Shown here: positions 52,675 to 61,733 of the stretch, one piece after another
Position numbering within the stretch: position 1 is the stretch's first letter
How the letters are laid out: every line of letters starts with the position of its first letter
From: Haladaptatus sp. DYF46
GTDB lineage: Archaea; Halobacteriota; Halobacteria; Halobacteriales; Haladaptataceae
Direction of reading: 5' to 3'
NCBI RefSeq assembly: GCF_021083305.1
Contig: NZ_JAJFAY010000002.1
Location: 868,001 to 932,000 of the forward strand
Length of the DNA stretch: 64,000 nucleotides
Program-made: the position numbers and the translations under genes
The notes under the pieces: generated by a model
The model's input: the letters and a program-made list of their open reading frames with translations, nothing else
Database searches by the model: none
Told to the model about the DNA's origin: nothing

Positions 52675-52937
52675 CTACTGTACGAAGCGCTCCCGCTCGC
52701 GAAACTCGTAAAAGAGCGCGAGGGCGACGACCAACGCGAACCCGAACGCGAGGAGGTGGGCCGTGTCCCCGAGCGCGTCGATGGCCGTTCCCATCACGAC
52801 GCCCGGAAGCAGCGTCGTTACGAACCGGTCGATCCCCGCCCCCACGAAACTCGGCGTCCGCCCCGCGACGGCGAACGAGGCGGCGACGGCCAGCACCCTC
52901 CGACGGCGGCGACGAACGCGTCCCGACGTTGATTCAT
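52675..52937 (-). pseudogene. Frameshifted small membrane protein
   Basis: Two frames together give a coherent protein of about 87 residues: MNQRRDAFVAAVGG from ATG 52937, then VLAVAASFAVAGRTPSFVGA and on to FYEFRERERFVQ. They are joined by a one-base shift in the run at about 52896-52900 (GGAGGGTG on the minus strand, where one more G restores the frame). The second part has two or three hydrophobic segments. Either the gene is broken or a base was lost in sequencing. The frame just upstream of the shift in the second reading frame is a run of arginines, which is not protein-like. Confidence 0.7.
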
Positions 52938-53016
52938 CGTCTCGAATCTGGAACCGAACCCGCAAAGCGGTTGTGCCGTGCGAACGCTTATGATTGAGCC
53001 CGTCGCTCGTTTCCAC

Positions 53017-53244
53017 ATGAGTCAGGGGGACTCGGGGGACCACCCCGTCACGAAGATTCTACGAACCGTCACACCACCTTCCCGTGGCCACTCGGATAGC
53101 GAGATGAACACCATCGGCTTCGCCATGTTTCTGGGGCTTCTCGTCCTGTTGGTTCCGCTCCTGCCGTTCCTGATTATCGTGTGGGTCATCTCGAAACTGA
53201 CCGACGAACTCGCCGGACGGGCACCGATCGGGGACGAAGAGTAA
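53017..53244 (+). CDS. Small haloarchaeal membrane protein (DUF7535-like)
   Basis: A 75-residue protein starting MSQGDSGDHPVTKILRTVTP with one long hydrophobic helix, NTIGFAMFLGLLVLLVPLLP and on into FLIIVWVISKL. The pattern (KxLRTVTP, GHxDxEMN, then a transmembrane segment) matches a small haloarchaeal membrane family whose function is unknown. The start at 53017 fits the family; a shorter start at 53104 would keep only the membrane part. It is divergent from the broken membrane gene. Confidence 0.65.
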   Translation: MSQGDSGDHPVTKILRTVTPPSRGHSDSEMNTIGFAMFLGLLVLLVPLLPFLIIVWVISKLTDELAGRAPIGDEE

Positions 53245-53507
53245 CCAACGGACGACGGGATTCGGTGACGGACGAATCCCGGTTCTGAACTCCTCGCGGA
53301 ACAACTGTCAGCTAGCGGTCCGGTTCTTCGCTTTTCACGCCCCGTCCGCGTTCACGATGGCGTATCTTTCCACATCCTGAAATCGTTCCGCTCAGTGCGT
53401 ATATAAAATGGTACTGATATCTCTACTCACGGGTCAGGGCGCGTATTCGACGCGGAATTATAGAACATCTGCCACTCTCGCGCCACTGGCGGTCGAAACG
53501 ATATCTC

Positions 53508-56024
53508 ATGACAGACGAACTATCGAAAACGGAAATGCAGCGGCGACGGGTACTGAAAACCATCGGTGCGGGAGCGCTCGCGAACGGCCTTGCGGGGTGT
53601 AGCTCGCTCTCGACGGGAGATGAGGCCGAGGCGGTGACGTCGGAAGCGACGGGCGGTTCCCCCTCGAAAACGACCGCGGACGGAACGACACCGGGGACCG
53701 AAACCGATGCGCCGTCGGGCGGAAAACGGGTCGCCTTCGGGGACTGTACCGGCGTCCTCCCCGAGGAATCCGACCCGCAGCGACTCGAAGCCGACATCGA
53801 CCAAAACACCACGCTCGGCGACGACTGCGGTCGGTACGTCGTTAGCGGGACCGTCGACGTCACCGGCGCGACGCTCACGGTAAAATCGGGTACCGAACTC
53901 GTCTTCGAACAGAACGCGGGGCTCAAAATCGCCACGGACGCGACGCTCGTCGCCAAGGGGACGTGTAAGCGCCCCGTGCTCTTCACCGGTGCGCAAGAGA
54001 CTCGCGGGTTCTGGCGGGGCATCTACTTCGAAGATTCGAACAAACCGAACGAGATGACCTACTGTGTCGTGGAATACGCTGGCGGTGGGGACGAGTTCTG
54101 GCAGGCAGACGTCGAGGCGAACCTCGCCGTCGGCGGGAACTCCCGAATCGCGGCGTCGAACTGCGCGTTCCGCGAGAGCGGGGCGTGGGGGTTCACCTTC
54201 GGATCGGAGGTGCACGTCGACGACTTTTCGAAAAACGCCGTCACCGCAAACGCTGCGGGTGCGGGGTTCGTGCGCGACGCCTCCGCCCACCACGTCGACG
54301 GGTCCGGAACGTACACCGGGAACGACGACGACGTCGTTCACATTTGGGGTCACGACGGACTCGGCGACGGGTTCGACGAGACGTGGAGCGCCCTCGACGC
54401 CCGCTACCGCGTCTCGAAACTCGTCGAACTCGGCACGGACGCCCACCTGACCATCGCGCCCGGAACGACCCTTTCGTTCGAACAGGAGGCCGGCCTCAAA
54501 GTCTCCGATTCGTCCCAGTTGACGGCCGCCGGTATCGACCCCGAAACCGAAGAATCCAAGCCGATCACGTTCACCGGCGAACAGAAGACCCGCGGATTCT
54601 GGCGCGGCCTCTACTTCGAGACGTCCGACCGCGTCCCGAGCGTCATCGAAAACTGCGTGATCGAATACGGCGGCGGGAGGGAATACTGGAGCGCGGACGC
54701 CAACGCCAACGTCGTCGTCGGTGACGGTGCCCGCGCTCGAATCACGAACACCACGCTTCGGGAGAGCGGGGGATACGGATTCAACTTCGCCGAGGAGGTG
54801 ACGATAGACGCGTTCGTGAACAACACCGTGACCCGAAACGCGAACGGGGCGGGCTACGTCCGCGACGACCGCGCTCACTTCCTTTCGGACACCGGAACCT
54901 ACGCCGGCAACGATACGGACCGGGTGTACGTCTGGCAGCACGACGACATCGGCACGGACCTCGACGTGACGTGGGACGCCATCGACGTCCCGTACTTCGT
55001 CGACACCGGCGCGATAAACACGTACGGCAACCTCACCATCGAACCGGGCGCGACGGTCGAGTTCGGACAGGAGGCCGGGTTGAAACTGCTGGACGGTGGC
55101 ACCCTCACCGCCGTCGGCATCGACCCCGACACCGAGGTGTCTAAACCGATCACGTTCACCGGCGAGCAGAAGACGCGGGGCTACTGGCGGGGCATCTACT
55201 TCGAGAGCACCGACCGCACCGAGAACCAACTCCGAAACTGCGTCGTCGAATACGGAGGCGGCGGGAGGGAATACTGGAACGCGGACGCCAACGCCAACGT
55301 CGCCGTTTCCGACGGGTCGCGGGCGAGAATCGACGGCTGTACGATACGCGAGAGCGGCGCGTGGGGGTTCAACTTCGCCGACGACGTCTCCGTCGATTCG
55401 TTCACGACCAACACCGTGACGCGAAACGTGGAGGGCGCGGGCTACGTTCGCGACGACACCGCCCATTTCCTCTCCGATACCGGCACCTACGTCGGCAACG
55501 ACGAGGACCGCGTCTACGTGTGGCAGCACGACGATATCCGCGAATCGATGGACGTGACGTGGGACGCCCTCGACGCTCCCTACTTCGTCGACACCGGTGC
55601 GGTGTCGGTGTACGGCAACCTCACCATCGAACCGGGCGCGACCCTCGAATTCGGACAGGACGCCGGCCTTCGGATGTACGACGGTGGCAGTCTCACCGCC
55701 GTCGGAACGGAGAGCGACCCCATCACGTTCACGGGCGAACAGAAGACGCGGGGCTATTGGCGGGGCATCTACTTCGAGAACACGAACCGCACCGAGAACA
55801 AGCTTCACTACTGTATCGTCGAGTACGCCGGCGGCGGCAACGAATTCTGGAACGCGAAGGAACACGCAAACGTGGCGGTCACGAACGGGTCGCGTCTCTC
55901 GATTCAGCACAGTACCATCCGCAACTCTGCGGGCTACGGCTACGAAGTCACCGCGGATTCGACGCTCACCGCGAGCGCGAACTCCGTCGTCGATAACGCG
56001 CTCGGTCCAAAAATCAACACCTGA
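53508..56024 (+). CDS. Tat-exported lipoprotein with four beta-helix repeats
   Basis: 838 residues. The Tat signal QRRRVLKTIGAGALANGLAG ends in a lipobox cysteine (GC), so it is probably lipid-anchored outside the membrane. After a Thr/Gly-rich linker come four repeats of about 194 residues, each with a TRGFWRGIYFE-like core (cores near residues 164, 360, 554 and 745), LTIEPGATVEFGQEAGLKLL and VYVWQHDDI. The repeat composition (short beta turns with N/G/E) resembles a right-handed beta-helix or polysaccharide-lyase fold. The four copies are also alike in DNA. Function is unknown; a carbohydrate-binding or adhesion role is plausible. Confidence 0.82.
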   Translation: MTDELSKTEMQRRRVLKTIGAGALANGLAGCSSLSTGDEAEAVTSEATGGSPSKTTADGTTPGTETDAPSGGKRVAFGDCTGVLPEESDPQRLEADIDQNTTLGDDCGRYVVSGTVDVTGATLTVKSGTELVFEQNAGLKIATDATLVAKGTCKRPVLFTGAQETRGFWRGIYFEDSNKPNEMTYCVVEYAGGGDEFWQADVEANLAVGGNSRIAASNCAFRESGAWGFTFGSEVHVDDFSKNAVTANAAGAGFVRDASAHHVDGSGTYTGNDDDVVHIWGHDGLGDGFDETWSALDARYRVSKLVELGTDAHLTIAPGTTLSFEQEAGLKVSDSSQLTAAGIDPETEESKPITFTGEQKTRGFWRGLYFETSDRVPSVIENCVIEYGGGREYWSADANANVVVGDGARARITNTTLRESGGYGFNFAEEVTIDAFVNNTVTRNANGAGYVRDDRAHFLSDTGTYAGNDTDRVYVWQHDDIGTDLDVTWDAIDVPYFVDTGAINTYGNLTIEPGATVEFGQEAGLKLLDGGTLTAVGIDPDTEVSKPITFTGEQKTRGYWRGIYFESTDRTENQLRNCVVEYGGGGREYWNADANANVAVSDGSRARIDGCTIRESGAWGFNFADDVSVDSFTTNTVTRNVEGAGYVRDDTAHFLSDTGTYVGNDEDRVYVWQHDDIRESMDVTWDALDAPYFVDTGAVSVYGNLTIEPGATLEFGQDAGLRMYDGGSLTAVGTESDPITFTGEQKTRGYWRGIYFENTNRTENKLHYCIVEYAGGGNEFWNAKEHANVAVTNGSRLSIQHSTIRNSAGYGYEVTADSTLTASANSVVDNALGPKINT

Positions 56025-56048
56025 AACGGAGACCCTGACCGGGTCGTA

Positions 56049-57035
56049 TTAGATCCCGAGAAGGTCGAACGGGTAGCCGTTGTCGTTCTCGTTCGCGTGC
56101 TCGTAGACGACGTGGGCGGCCGCGACGTCTTGAATTGCCAGTCCGGTGCTGTCGAAGACGGTCACGCCGTCGTCCTCGGTGCGACCCTCCAGTTCGCCGA
56201 TGACGATGTCGCCGATGTCGCCGTGGATGTCGTCGTCCGTGAGCGTCCCCTCGTTGTACGGGACGTTGATTTCGCCCGAGTGGGTGGTCTGGGCGTGGTC
56301 GTCGATGACGAGTTTCGCGTTCAACAGGAGCTCGTCCGCGAGTTCGTGTTTTCCCTCCGCGTCGGCACCCATCGCGTTGATGTGGGTGTGGTCGCCGACG
56401 GCGTCGGCGGAGACGATGGGCGTCTCGACGGGCGTCACGGTCGAGAGGATGTCACAGGAGGCCGCCTCGGAAATCGACCCGCTGTGAACGTCGAACTCGT
56501 CGCTGAAGTAGTCGATGAACTCCGCGACCGCTTCGTCGTCCAAGTCGCTGATGACGACCTCTTCGATGGGGCGAATCTTCGAGATGGCTTCGAGTTGCGT
56601 GTAGGATTGGACGCCGGCGCCGACCAGACCCATGCTCGTCGCGTCCTCGATGGCGAGGTGGTCGGTCGCCACGGCGGCGGCCGCGCCCGTGCGCTTCATC
56701 GTGAGTTCCGTCCCGTCCATAATGGCGAGCGGGAACGCCGTCTCGGGGTCGCTGTAGATCATCGTGCCCATGACGGTCGGCAGGTCGAACGACTCCGGGT
56801 TGTCGGGATGGACGTTGACCCACTTGATTCCGGCCGCATCCCACGTATCCGCGTCCAAGTAGGCGGGCATCGACCGAAAGTCGCCGTTGTACTGCGGCAG
56901 GTCGATGTACGATTTCGCGGGCATCTGTGCGCTCCCGGTCGCGTACGCCGCGAAGGCGTCCTCGATGGCCCGAATGAGTTCGGGCATCTGCGTGTTCTCG
57001 TCGACCGCATCCTGATTGAGCAGGAGTGTCTCCAT
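56049..57035 (-). CDS. ala: Alanine dehydrogenase / ornithine cyclodeaminase-family protein
   Basis: A 328-residue NAD-binding protein of the ornithine cyclodeaminase/mu-crystallin family. Key segments are LPTVMGTMIYSDPETAFPLA, the substrate-region MDGTELTMKRTGAAAAVATD (K112-like position), the NAD-binding GLVGAGVQSYTQLEAI and SDLDDEAV. The archaeal members are alanine dehydrogenases that link pyruvate and ammonium to alanine; other members form proline or bind thyroid-like ligands. The start METLLLNQDAVDENTQ at 57035 fits. It is convergent with the repeat lipoprotein (25-base gap). Confidence 0.82.
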   Translation of the reverse strand: METLLLNQDAVDENTQMPELIRAIEDAFAAYATGSAQMPAKSYIDLPQYNGDFRSMPAYLDADTWDAAGIKWVNVHPDNPESFDLPTVMGTMIYSDPETAFPLAIMDGTELTMKRTGAAAAVATDHLAIEDATSMGLVGAGVQSYTQLEAISKIRPIEEVVISDLDDEAVAEFIDYFSDEFDVHSGSISEAASCDILSTVTPVETPIVSADAVGDHTHINAMGADAEGKHELADELLLNAKLVIDDHAQTTHSGEINVPYNEGTLTDDDIHGDIGDIVIGELEGRTEDDGVTVFDSTGLAIQDVAAAHVVYEHANENDNGYPFDLLGI

Positions 57036-57366
57036 GGTCGGAGGGAAACGCGGTTCCCACTTAGTTCCATCTTTTACCGATTTTTGACCGCTATCCCGCT
57101 CTCCTGTGGTGATTTCGAGAATATTTCGAAGGGTGTTATGTGATTATTAATGCCGCGGATGTTCAAACAGAATTCATTTTCGACGGTTTGATTGCATTCT
57201 AATCTGGCAATCGAGTCTCGATTCGACGCTGATTCAAAAATAAATCCGAATCCAATAGACAATTCCTTGACTGCGGTTGGGGCGAAAATCTGACAGGGGT
57301 CGGTTTTCGTTTCGCGGGTGACGACCGCTTGACGGGAGCGGTTTCGTGGAAACCTCGATTACCTCA
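57036..57366. other. AT-rich intergenic region
   Basis: A 331-base gap between ala and the Tat secreted protein gene (both minus strand). The part 57120-57260 is AT-rich with AAAATAAAT, but I find no coherent gene, RNA or clear palindrome. The promoter of ala should lie in the first 60 bases. Confidence 0.45.
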
Positions 57367-57999
57367 TTAGCACCCGTTTCCGTCGTCCGTCGCTCCTCCG
57401 TGCTGGTGTTGTCGGTCGTCCTCGTGCTGGTGTCCGCTCCCTTTGCCCCCTTCGCTCCCGTCCATCGGGTCGTCTTCTCCCCCGTCTTCGTCGCCGCGAC
57501 CCACGATTTGCACGGAATCCCGGCCGGAAAACCCGTGTTCGCCGGACTCGTCCCGCTCCCAGCGGAGTTCGGCCTCCGCCTCGCCAGCGTCGAATTCGGC
57601 ATCCGCAACGGAAAAGTGGAGCACTACGTCGTCGTTTCCGTCCCCATCCACGTCTTCGACGTGCCCGTCGTGAATCGGGCACGCTCCGCCGCCGTCGGCG
57701 ACGGCGTCCGGAGCACCGAACCGATATCGAACCGCCTCGCTGGTCGGGTCGAACGCGTCGGTCTGGAGGACGGCGACGGGGACGACGCCCCGACTGCCGA
57801 GATCGATTTCGTTCGATTCGCTATCCGGTTTCACGTCGATGTCGAGTTTCTGCGGGAAGTGGGCGACCGCGGTACTGCTGAGGGCTGGAACCGTGACTGC
57901 GGTCAGGGCCACTCCGGCACCGGCCGTGAGGAGGCGGCGGCGACCGAATTTTCGTGATTGTGCCTCGGACTCGTCCGCGTTGTCTTTCGGTGTAGACAC
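57367..57999 (-). CDS. Tat-exported acidic protein with EF-hand-like loop
   Basis: 210 residues. A Tat signal (FGRRRLLTAGAGVALTAVT) is followed by KLDIDVKPDSESNEIDLGSR and VVPVAVLQTDAFD. A loop VEDVDGDGNDDVVLHF has the DxDxDG pattern of calcium-binding or FG-GAP motifs. The C-terminus is an acidic His- and Gly-rich tail (SGHQHEDDRQHQHGGATDDG, ending in Cys). Similar modules occur in secreted bacterial and archaeal proteins, with unknown role; metal or glycan binding is possible. The start MSTPKDNADESEAQSR fits the signal. Confidence 0.72.
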   Translation of the reverse strand: MSTPKDNADESEAQSRKFGRRRLLTAGAGVALTAVTVPALSSTAVAHFPQKLDIDVKPDSESNEIDLGSRGVVPVAVLQTDAFDPTSEAVRYRFGAPDAVADGGGACPIHDGHVEDVDGDGNDDVVLHFSVADAEFDAGEAEAELRWERDESGEHGFSGRDSVQIVGRGDEDGGEDDPMDGSEGGKGSGHQHEDDRQHQHGGATDDGNGC

Positions 58000-58265
58000 G
58001 GTACTTTCGACTCTTCACGGCACGAGAATAGGGATTCTGGCACGATTCTCGAAACGACCTGTTAGAACCAGTGACTGTACCGAAAACGTACCGCTATCCG
58101 GTACGGGTCTTCGAAAATCGGTTCGAGTTTAATCGACGATGATTCCTCGGATGGAGATTCAGTCGGCGGTTGTGACCCGTCCCCCTTCCGCGAGCGAAGT
58201 TCTCGTGAACGGAGTGAACGAGAGCACGGAAGAGCGAAGCGATTCCGGAGCGAGCGGGCCGACGA

Positions 58266-58362
58266 CCGGACGGCGCAACGCGCCGTCCGGGAGGAGTGCT
58301 TTTGGTCGAGCTTTCACAGGGAAGCGACGGCGACTTCGGCGGTCGTCGCCGAAGTCGCCGTC
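58266..58362. repeat. Two strong hairpins downstream of the thermosome gene
   Basis: Hairpin one has an 11-bp stem, 58266-58276 (CCGGACGGCGC) with 58280-58290, and loop AAC. Hairpin two has a 16-bp perfect stem, 58326-58341 with 58347-58362, and loop GTCGT. They sit just beyond the 3' end of the thermosome gene, whose mRNA is read leftwards. Upstream at 58190-58260 is a haloarchaea-style repeat rich in GCGAAG and GAGCGAGC. Termination or mRNA stability is a possible role. The whole gap 58000-58386 has no gene. Confidence 0.6.
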
Positions 58363-58386
58363 ATCTGACCGTCGTAAAAGGTCGTG

Positions 58387-60036
58387 TTACATCGCGCCGC
58401 CCATACCGCCCATGCCGCCCATGCCGCCTGCCGGTGGGCCGCCAGCGCCCTCGTCGCCACCCTTGTCGGTGGAGAGTTCGCCGGCCGAGATGATGTCGTC
58501 TATTTTGAGGACGAGGTTCGCGGCCTCGGTGGCACTGGAGAGCGCCTGCTCCTTGGCGTGAGCCGGTTCGACGATTCCGGCTTCGAAGGTGTCCTCGACG
58601 TCGCTGCTGAAGACGTTCAGTCCGGCGCGCTTGTCGCCGTCCTCGTGGGCCGCACGGAGGTCCACGAGCGTGTCAATGGAGTCCAGTCCGGCGTTCTCGG
58701 CGAGTACGCGCGGAACGAGTTCGAGGGAGTCGGCGAACGCTTCGACTGCGAGCTGTTCACGGCCTTCGACGCTGTCGGAGTAGTCGCGGAGTCGGGACGC
58801 GAGTTCGACTTCGATGGCACCGCCGCCGGAGACGACTCGGCCGTCGCTGACGGTCTGGGCCACGACGTCGAGCGCGTCCGTGATACCGCGTTCGAGTTCG
58901 TCGACCACGTGGTCGGTGGAGCCGCGGAGGAGGAGCGTGACGCCGTGTGCGTCGTCGCCGCCCGTGACGTAGAACAGTTCGTCGCTCTCGTCGCGGGTGA
59001 CGCTGCCCTCGGCGACGTCGTCCGCCGAGGCGCTGTCGAGGTCCGAGACGATGGTCGTGTTGAGGACCTCGCGGAGGAACTTGATGTCGCTCTTCTTCGC
59101 GCGGCGGACGGCGAGGATGCCTTCCTTGGCGAGGTAGTGCTGTGCGAGGTCGTCGATGCCCTTCTGGCAGAAGACGACGTTCGCGCCGGTGTCCTTGATC
59201 TGCTCGACCTTCTCCTTCAACTGGGATTCCTCGCGGTCGAGGAAGTTCTGGAGCTGGTCGGGGTCGTTGATGGAGACTTCGGTGTCGACGTCAGTCTCCT
59301 CGACTTCGACGGCCTCGTTGAGGAGGAGGACCTTCGCGTCCTCGACGGCGGTCGGCATGTTGTCGTGGACTGGGTCCTTGTCGATGACCGCACCTTCGAG
59401 CAGTTCGGATTCGCCGGCCGAGCGGCCGGTCTGCGTCTCGATGTTGACGTATTCGAGGTCGACCGTCCCATCGACGGTGACGGCTCCGATCGCGTCGACG
59501 ATGATCTCGCTGAGGGCTTCCTTGTTGAGTTCGGCACCTTTGCCGGTCATGCTGGTTTCGGCGACTTTGCGAAGGAGGTCCTCGTCGTCGGTGTCGACCT
59601 CGTCCGCGATGTCGTCGACCTCCTCGCGCGCTTTCTCGCTCGCGAGGTGGAACCCTTTGATGACCGCCGTCGGGTGGATGTCCTGTTCGAGAAGGTCCTG
59701 TGCGTTCTTGAGAAGTTCGCCCGTGACCGCCACGGCCGTCGTCGTACCGTCACCCGCTTCGTCCTCTTGGGTTTCGGCGACTTCGATGATCATCTCGGCC
59801 GTCGGGTTGTCGATGTCCATCTCCTTGAGGATGGTCACGCCGTCGTTCGTGATGGTGACGTCGCCCATCGAATCGACGAGCATCTTGTCCATCCCTTTCG
59901 GGCCGAGTGTGGAGCGTACAGCGTCCGCAACCGCTCGCGCCGCGGTGATGTTGTGTTCCTGCGCGTCCTTGTCCTTGACTCGCTGGGAATCTTCGGACAT
60001 TACGATCATCGGCTGACCTTGCATGCGCTGACTCAT
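58387..60036 (-). CDS. thsA: Thermosome subunit (group II chaperonin)
   Basis: A 549-residue group II chaperonin subunit forming double-ring folding chambers in the cytoplasm. The ATP-binding motifs are VRSTLGPKGMDKMLVDSMGD, DGVTILKEMD and EAGDGTTTAVAVTGELL. The C-terminus has the usual GGMGGMGGM tail. Haloarchaea often have two or three subunits; this is one of them, with no second copy in view. A clear TATA box lies about 30 bases upstream, consistent with strong, heat-inducible expression. The start MSQRMQGQPMIVMSED gives a slightly long N-terminus. Confidence 0.95.
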   Translation of the reverse strand: MSQRMQGQPMIVMSEDSQRVKDKDAQEHNITAARAVADAVRSTLGPKGMDKMLVDSMGDVTITNDGVTILKEMDIDNPTAEMIIEVAETQEDEAGDGTTTAVAVTGELLKNAQDLLEQDIHPTAVIKGFHLASEKAREEVDDIADEVDTDDEDLLRKVAETSMTGKGAELNKEALSEIIVDAIGAVTVDGTVDLEYVNIETQTGRSAGESELLEGAVIDKDPVHDNMPTAVEDAKVLLLNEAVEVEETDVDTEVSINDPDQLQNFLDREESQLKEKVEQIKDTGANVVFCQKGIDDLAQHYLAKEGILAVRRAKKSDIKFLREVLNTTIVSDLDSASADDVAEGSVTRDESDELFYVTGGDDAHGVTLLLRGSTDHVVDELERGITDALDVVAQTVSDGRVVSGGGAIEVELASRLRDYSDSVEGREQLAVEAFADSLELVPRVLAENAGLDSIDTLVDLRAAHEDGDKRAGLNVFSSDVEDTFEAGIVEPAHAKEQALSSATEAANLVLKIDDIISAGELSTDKGGDEGAGGPPAGGMGGMGGMGGAM

Positions 60037-60064
60037 AGTACAAGAGCGACTATGTTTGTGCTTC

Positions 60065-60072
60065 TATATAAA
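60065..60072 (-). promoter_or_regulatory. TATA box for the thermosome gene
   Basis: TTTATATA on the minus strand, centred about 32 bases upstream of the start codon at 60036. A transcription start near 60042 would leave a very short leader. Confidence 0.6.
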
Positions 60073-60156
60073 TCTTTATCCACTCTCCGATCACGGCAAA
60101 CGGTTCGGCCGAATCAGAAATCGGAAAATCACCATACGGCGGTTGAAGAGAGAAAT

Positions 60157-60181
60157 ATCCGTGTCATTAGTTAACACGGAT
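60157..60181. repeat. 8-bp hairpin with 9-base loop near a second TATA-like element
   Basis: ATCCGTGT (60157-60164) pairs perfectly with ACACGGAT (60174-60181). About 30 bases further, at 60207-60222, is a TATTTATATA box. On the minus strand this could start a transcript beginning with the hairpin. Alternatively, the hairpin could be a terminator of the upstream DUF7344-type gene. Confidence 0.4.
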
Positions 60182-60327
60182 CTTTTGGCTCGAACCGCTT
60201 TTCGAACCTTTATTTATATACACCGATCCCCCGTGGGTTTCGACCGTTCCCGCCCGTTCTCCATCTCGCTCGGCGCGTCCGCTCGGGTCTCGTTCGATTC
60301 CCTCTCCAATTCTCATGGATTACTCCT

Positions 60328-60888
60328 TCACTTCTCTTCGGGCACTTCCGAATGTCCGAGTCGGAGGTTCCGATAATAGTACATATGAGCGCCACCGGAA
60401 ATAGTTACCAGCGCGGCGAGTCCGACCGCCCACCCGATGCCCGGAATGTGGCCGAGCGGTCCCGCGTTGAACCACGCCCCCGTCAGTAGCGTGAGGCTGA
60501 TACAGCCCAGCACGAAATAGTACTCCGACCAGGGGAGGTTGTTGTCCGGAATGATTTCGAGATACGTGTTCAGCGGTTTCGCCCTGTCCGTCAGTGTGAC
60601 CTCTCCGCGTGCGGGTTCGTAGTCGATGAATCCGGTCTCATCGAGTTTCGGGAGGTGGGCTTGTTGAAGCGTATTATACACCCGCTTGCGTTGTTGTGAG
60701 GTCACGTCCTCGACGGTAACGTCGTTTTCCCACGCCGCGATTTGGGTCGCGAGGTCCCCTATCTCGGCCGGCCCCTCGTTTCGCCGCAAGTAGTGGAGCG
60801 CGTACCGTCGTCGCTGATTGCTTAGAATCTGGAATATGACGTCTCTCGACAGTTCGGCTTTCTTCACTCCATCGGCTCGTTCAGTCAT
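60328..60888 (-). CDS. Winged-helix protein with C-terminal membrane segment (DUF7344-like)
   Basis: 186 residues. The N-terminal domain (VIFQILSNQRRRYALHYLRR, then QQRKRVYNTLQQAHLPKLDE and GFIDYEPARGEVTLT) matches the winged-helix group also seen at 32517-32819. The C-terminal half has two hydrophobic segments (YYFVLGCISLTLLTGAWFNA and IGWAVGLAALVTISGG), so the protein could anchor its DNA-binding domain to the membrane. It is a typical haloarchaeal regulator of unknown target. The start MTERADGVKKAEL at 60888 is preferred over a methionine 15 bases upstream. Confidence 0.75.
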   Translation of the reverse strand: MTERADGVKKAELSRDVIFQILSNQRRRYALHYLRRNEGPAEIGDLATQIAAWENDVTVEDVTSQQRKRVYNTLQQAHLPKLDETGFIDYEPARGEVTLTDRAKPLNTYLEIIPDNNLPWSEYYFVLGCISLTLLTGAWFNAGPLGHIPGIGWAVGLAALVTISGGAHMYYYRNLRLGHSEVPEEK

Positions 60889-60960
60889 TGTGTCGTTTCG
60901 CACACGGCGAACGTTCGTCTTTGAGACGACTCTCGAACTATTTAATTTTTTGGACCTGGC

Positions 60961-61578
60961 TCAGCAGAAGTCCTCCGTCGCGTATATTCGCCCGTTCTCG
61001 GTGTGATAGACGCCGAGTCCCTCGCGCTGCCATCGCTTCGAGAGGATGTTCCTCCGATGGTCGGGCGAGTGCATCCACTGCGAGACGACGCCGCGAGCGA
61101 GTTCCTTCGCGGTTCGATACCGAACGACGTCCCCGCTATCGGTTCGTACCCGCCGGTCGAAGTAGGTGTACGCGATGTTCTCCCCGGCACCTCGGAGGCA
61201 GTGATAGTTCGCCCGCCGATAGCGGTCGCCGGGGTCGATACCGGACGGTGAAACGTGTGCGAAGTAGTCATTGCGACCCATATCGACGCTGTGGCCCCGC
61301 GCGATGTCGCGCAGTGCCGCGTCGAATTCGAGCGGGGCCAATCCTCGCTGTGTCCGTTGCCTATTTACCGCGACGTGGATGTAGAATTCGACCCACCGAC
61401 GGAACCGCGTCTCGTGCGGGTCGGTGAGCCGTCCCGGTCGGTCCTGTGGGACGTCGACCACTCGTGCGCCCTGTGCCGAATCGAGCGTTCGCTCGCCGGG
61501 GACGTGATAGCCGGCGAAGTACGACCCGAAGAACAGCACCGTCAGGAGGACGAGGGCGACGGGGAGGAGCGAGCGCAT
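60961..61578 (-). CDS. CAP/SCP-like secreted or membrane-anchored protein
   Basis: 205 residues. An N-terminal hydrophobic segment (SLLPVALVLLTVLFFGSYFA) is a signal anchor. The CAP domain follows: VEFYIHVAVNRQRTQRGLAP, then RGHSVDMGRNDYFAHVSPSG, GENIAYTYFD and VSQWMHSPDHRRNILS. CAP (CRISP, antigen 5, PR-1; bacterial YkwD-like) proteins are secreted; activity is mostly unknown. The start at 61578 (MRSLLPVAL) is chosen because a longer frame upstream overlaps the tRNA-Ser duplication and is not protein-like. It is convergent with nothing nearby. Confidence 0.8.
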   Translation of the reverse strand: MRSLLPVALVLLTVLFFGSYFAGYHVPGERTLDSAQGARVVDVPQDRPGRLTDPHETRFRRWVEFYIHVAVNRQRTQRGLAPLEFDAALRDIARGHSVDMGRNDYFAHVSPSGIDPGDRYRRANYHCLRGAGENIAYTYFDRRVRTDSGDVVRYRTAKELARGVVSQWMHSPDHRRNILSKRWQREGLGVYHTENGRIYATEDFC

Positions 61579-61733
61579 TCGTTCCCCCCTTCGACCCCCG
61601 TAAAGATGAATGTCCGGGCAGGTCGGCCTGCCATCTACACGATTCAGCGACGGAGCCGACCGAAGAATGGGATGGGTGTCGGTGGATCGAACGCCTGACG
61701 GCGTTCCGAAACCGCCGTAAGCACACGCTCGGC

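Noticed and set aside
53520-55910. Minus-strand open frame of 796 codons opposite the repeat lipoprotein
   Set aside because: Antisense shadow of four repeats; repeats in this frame simply mirror the DNA repeats.
58384-60174. Plus-strand open frame of 596 codons opposite the thermosome
   Set aside because: Antisense shadow of the thermosome gene, with no recognisable domain.
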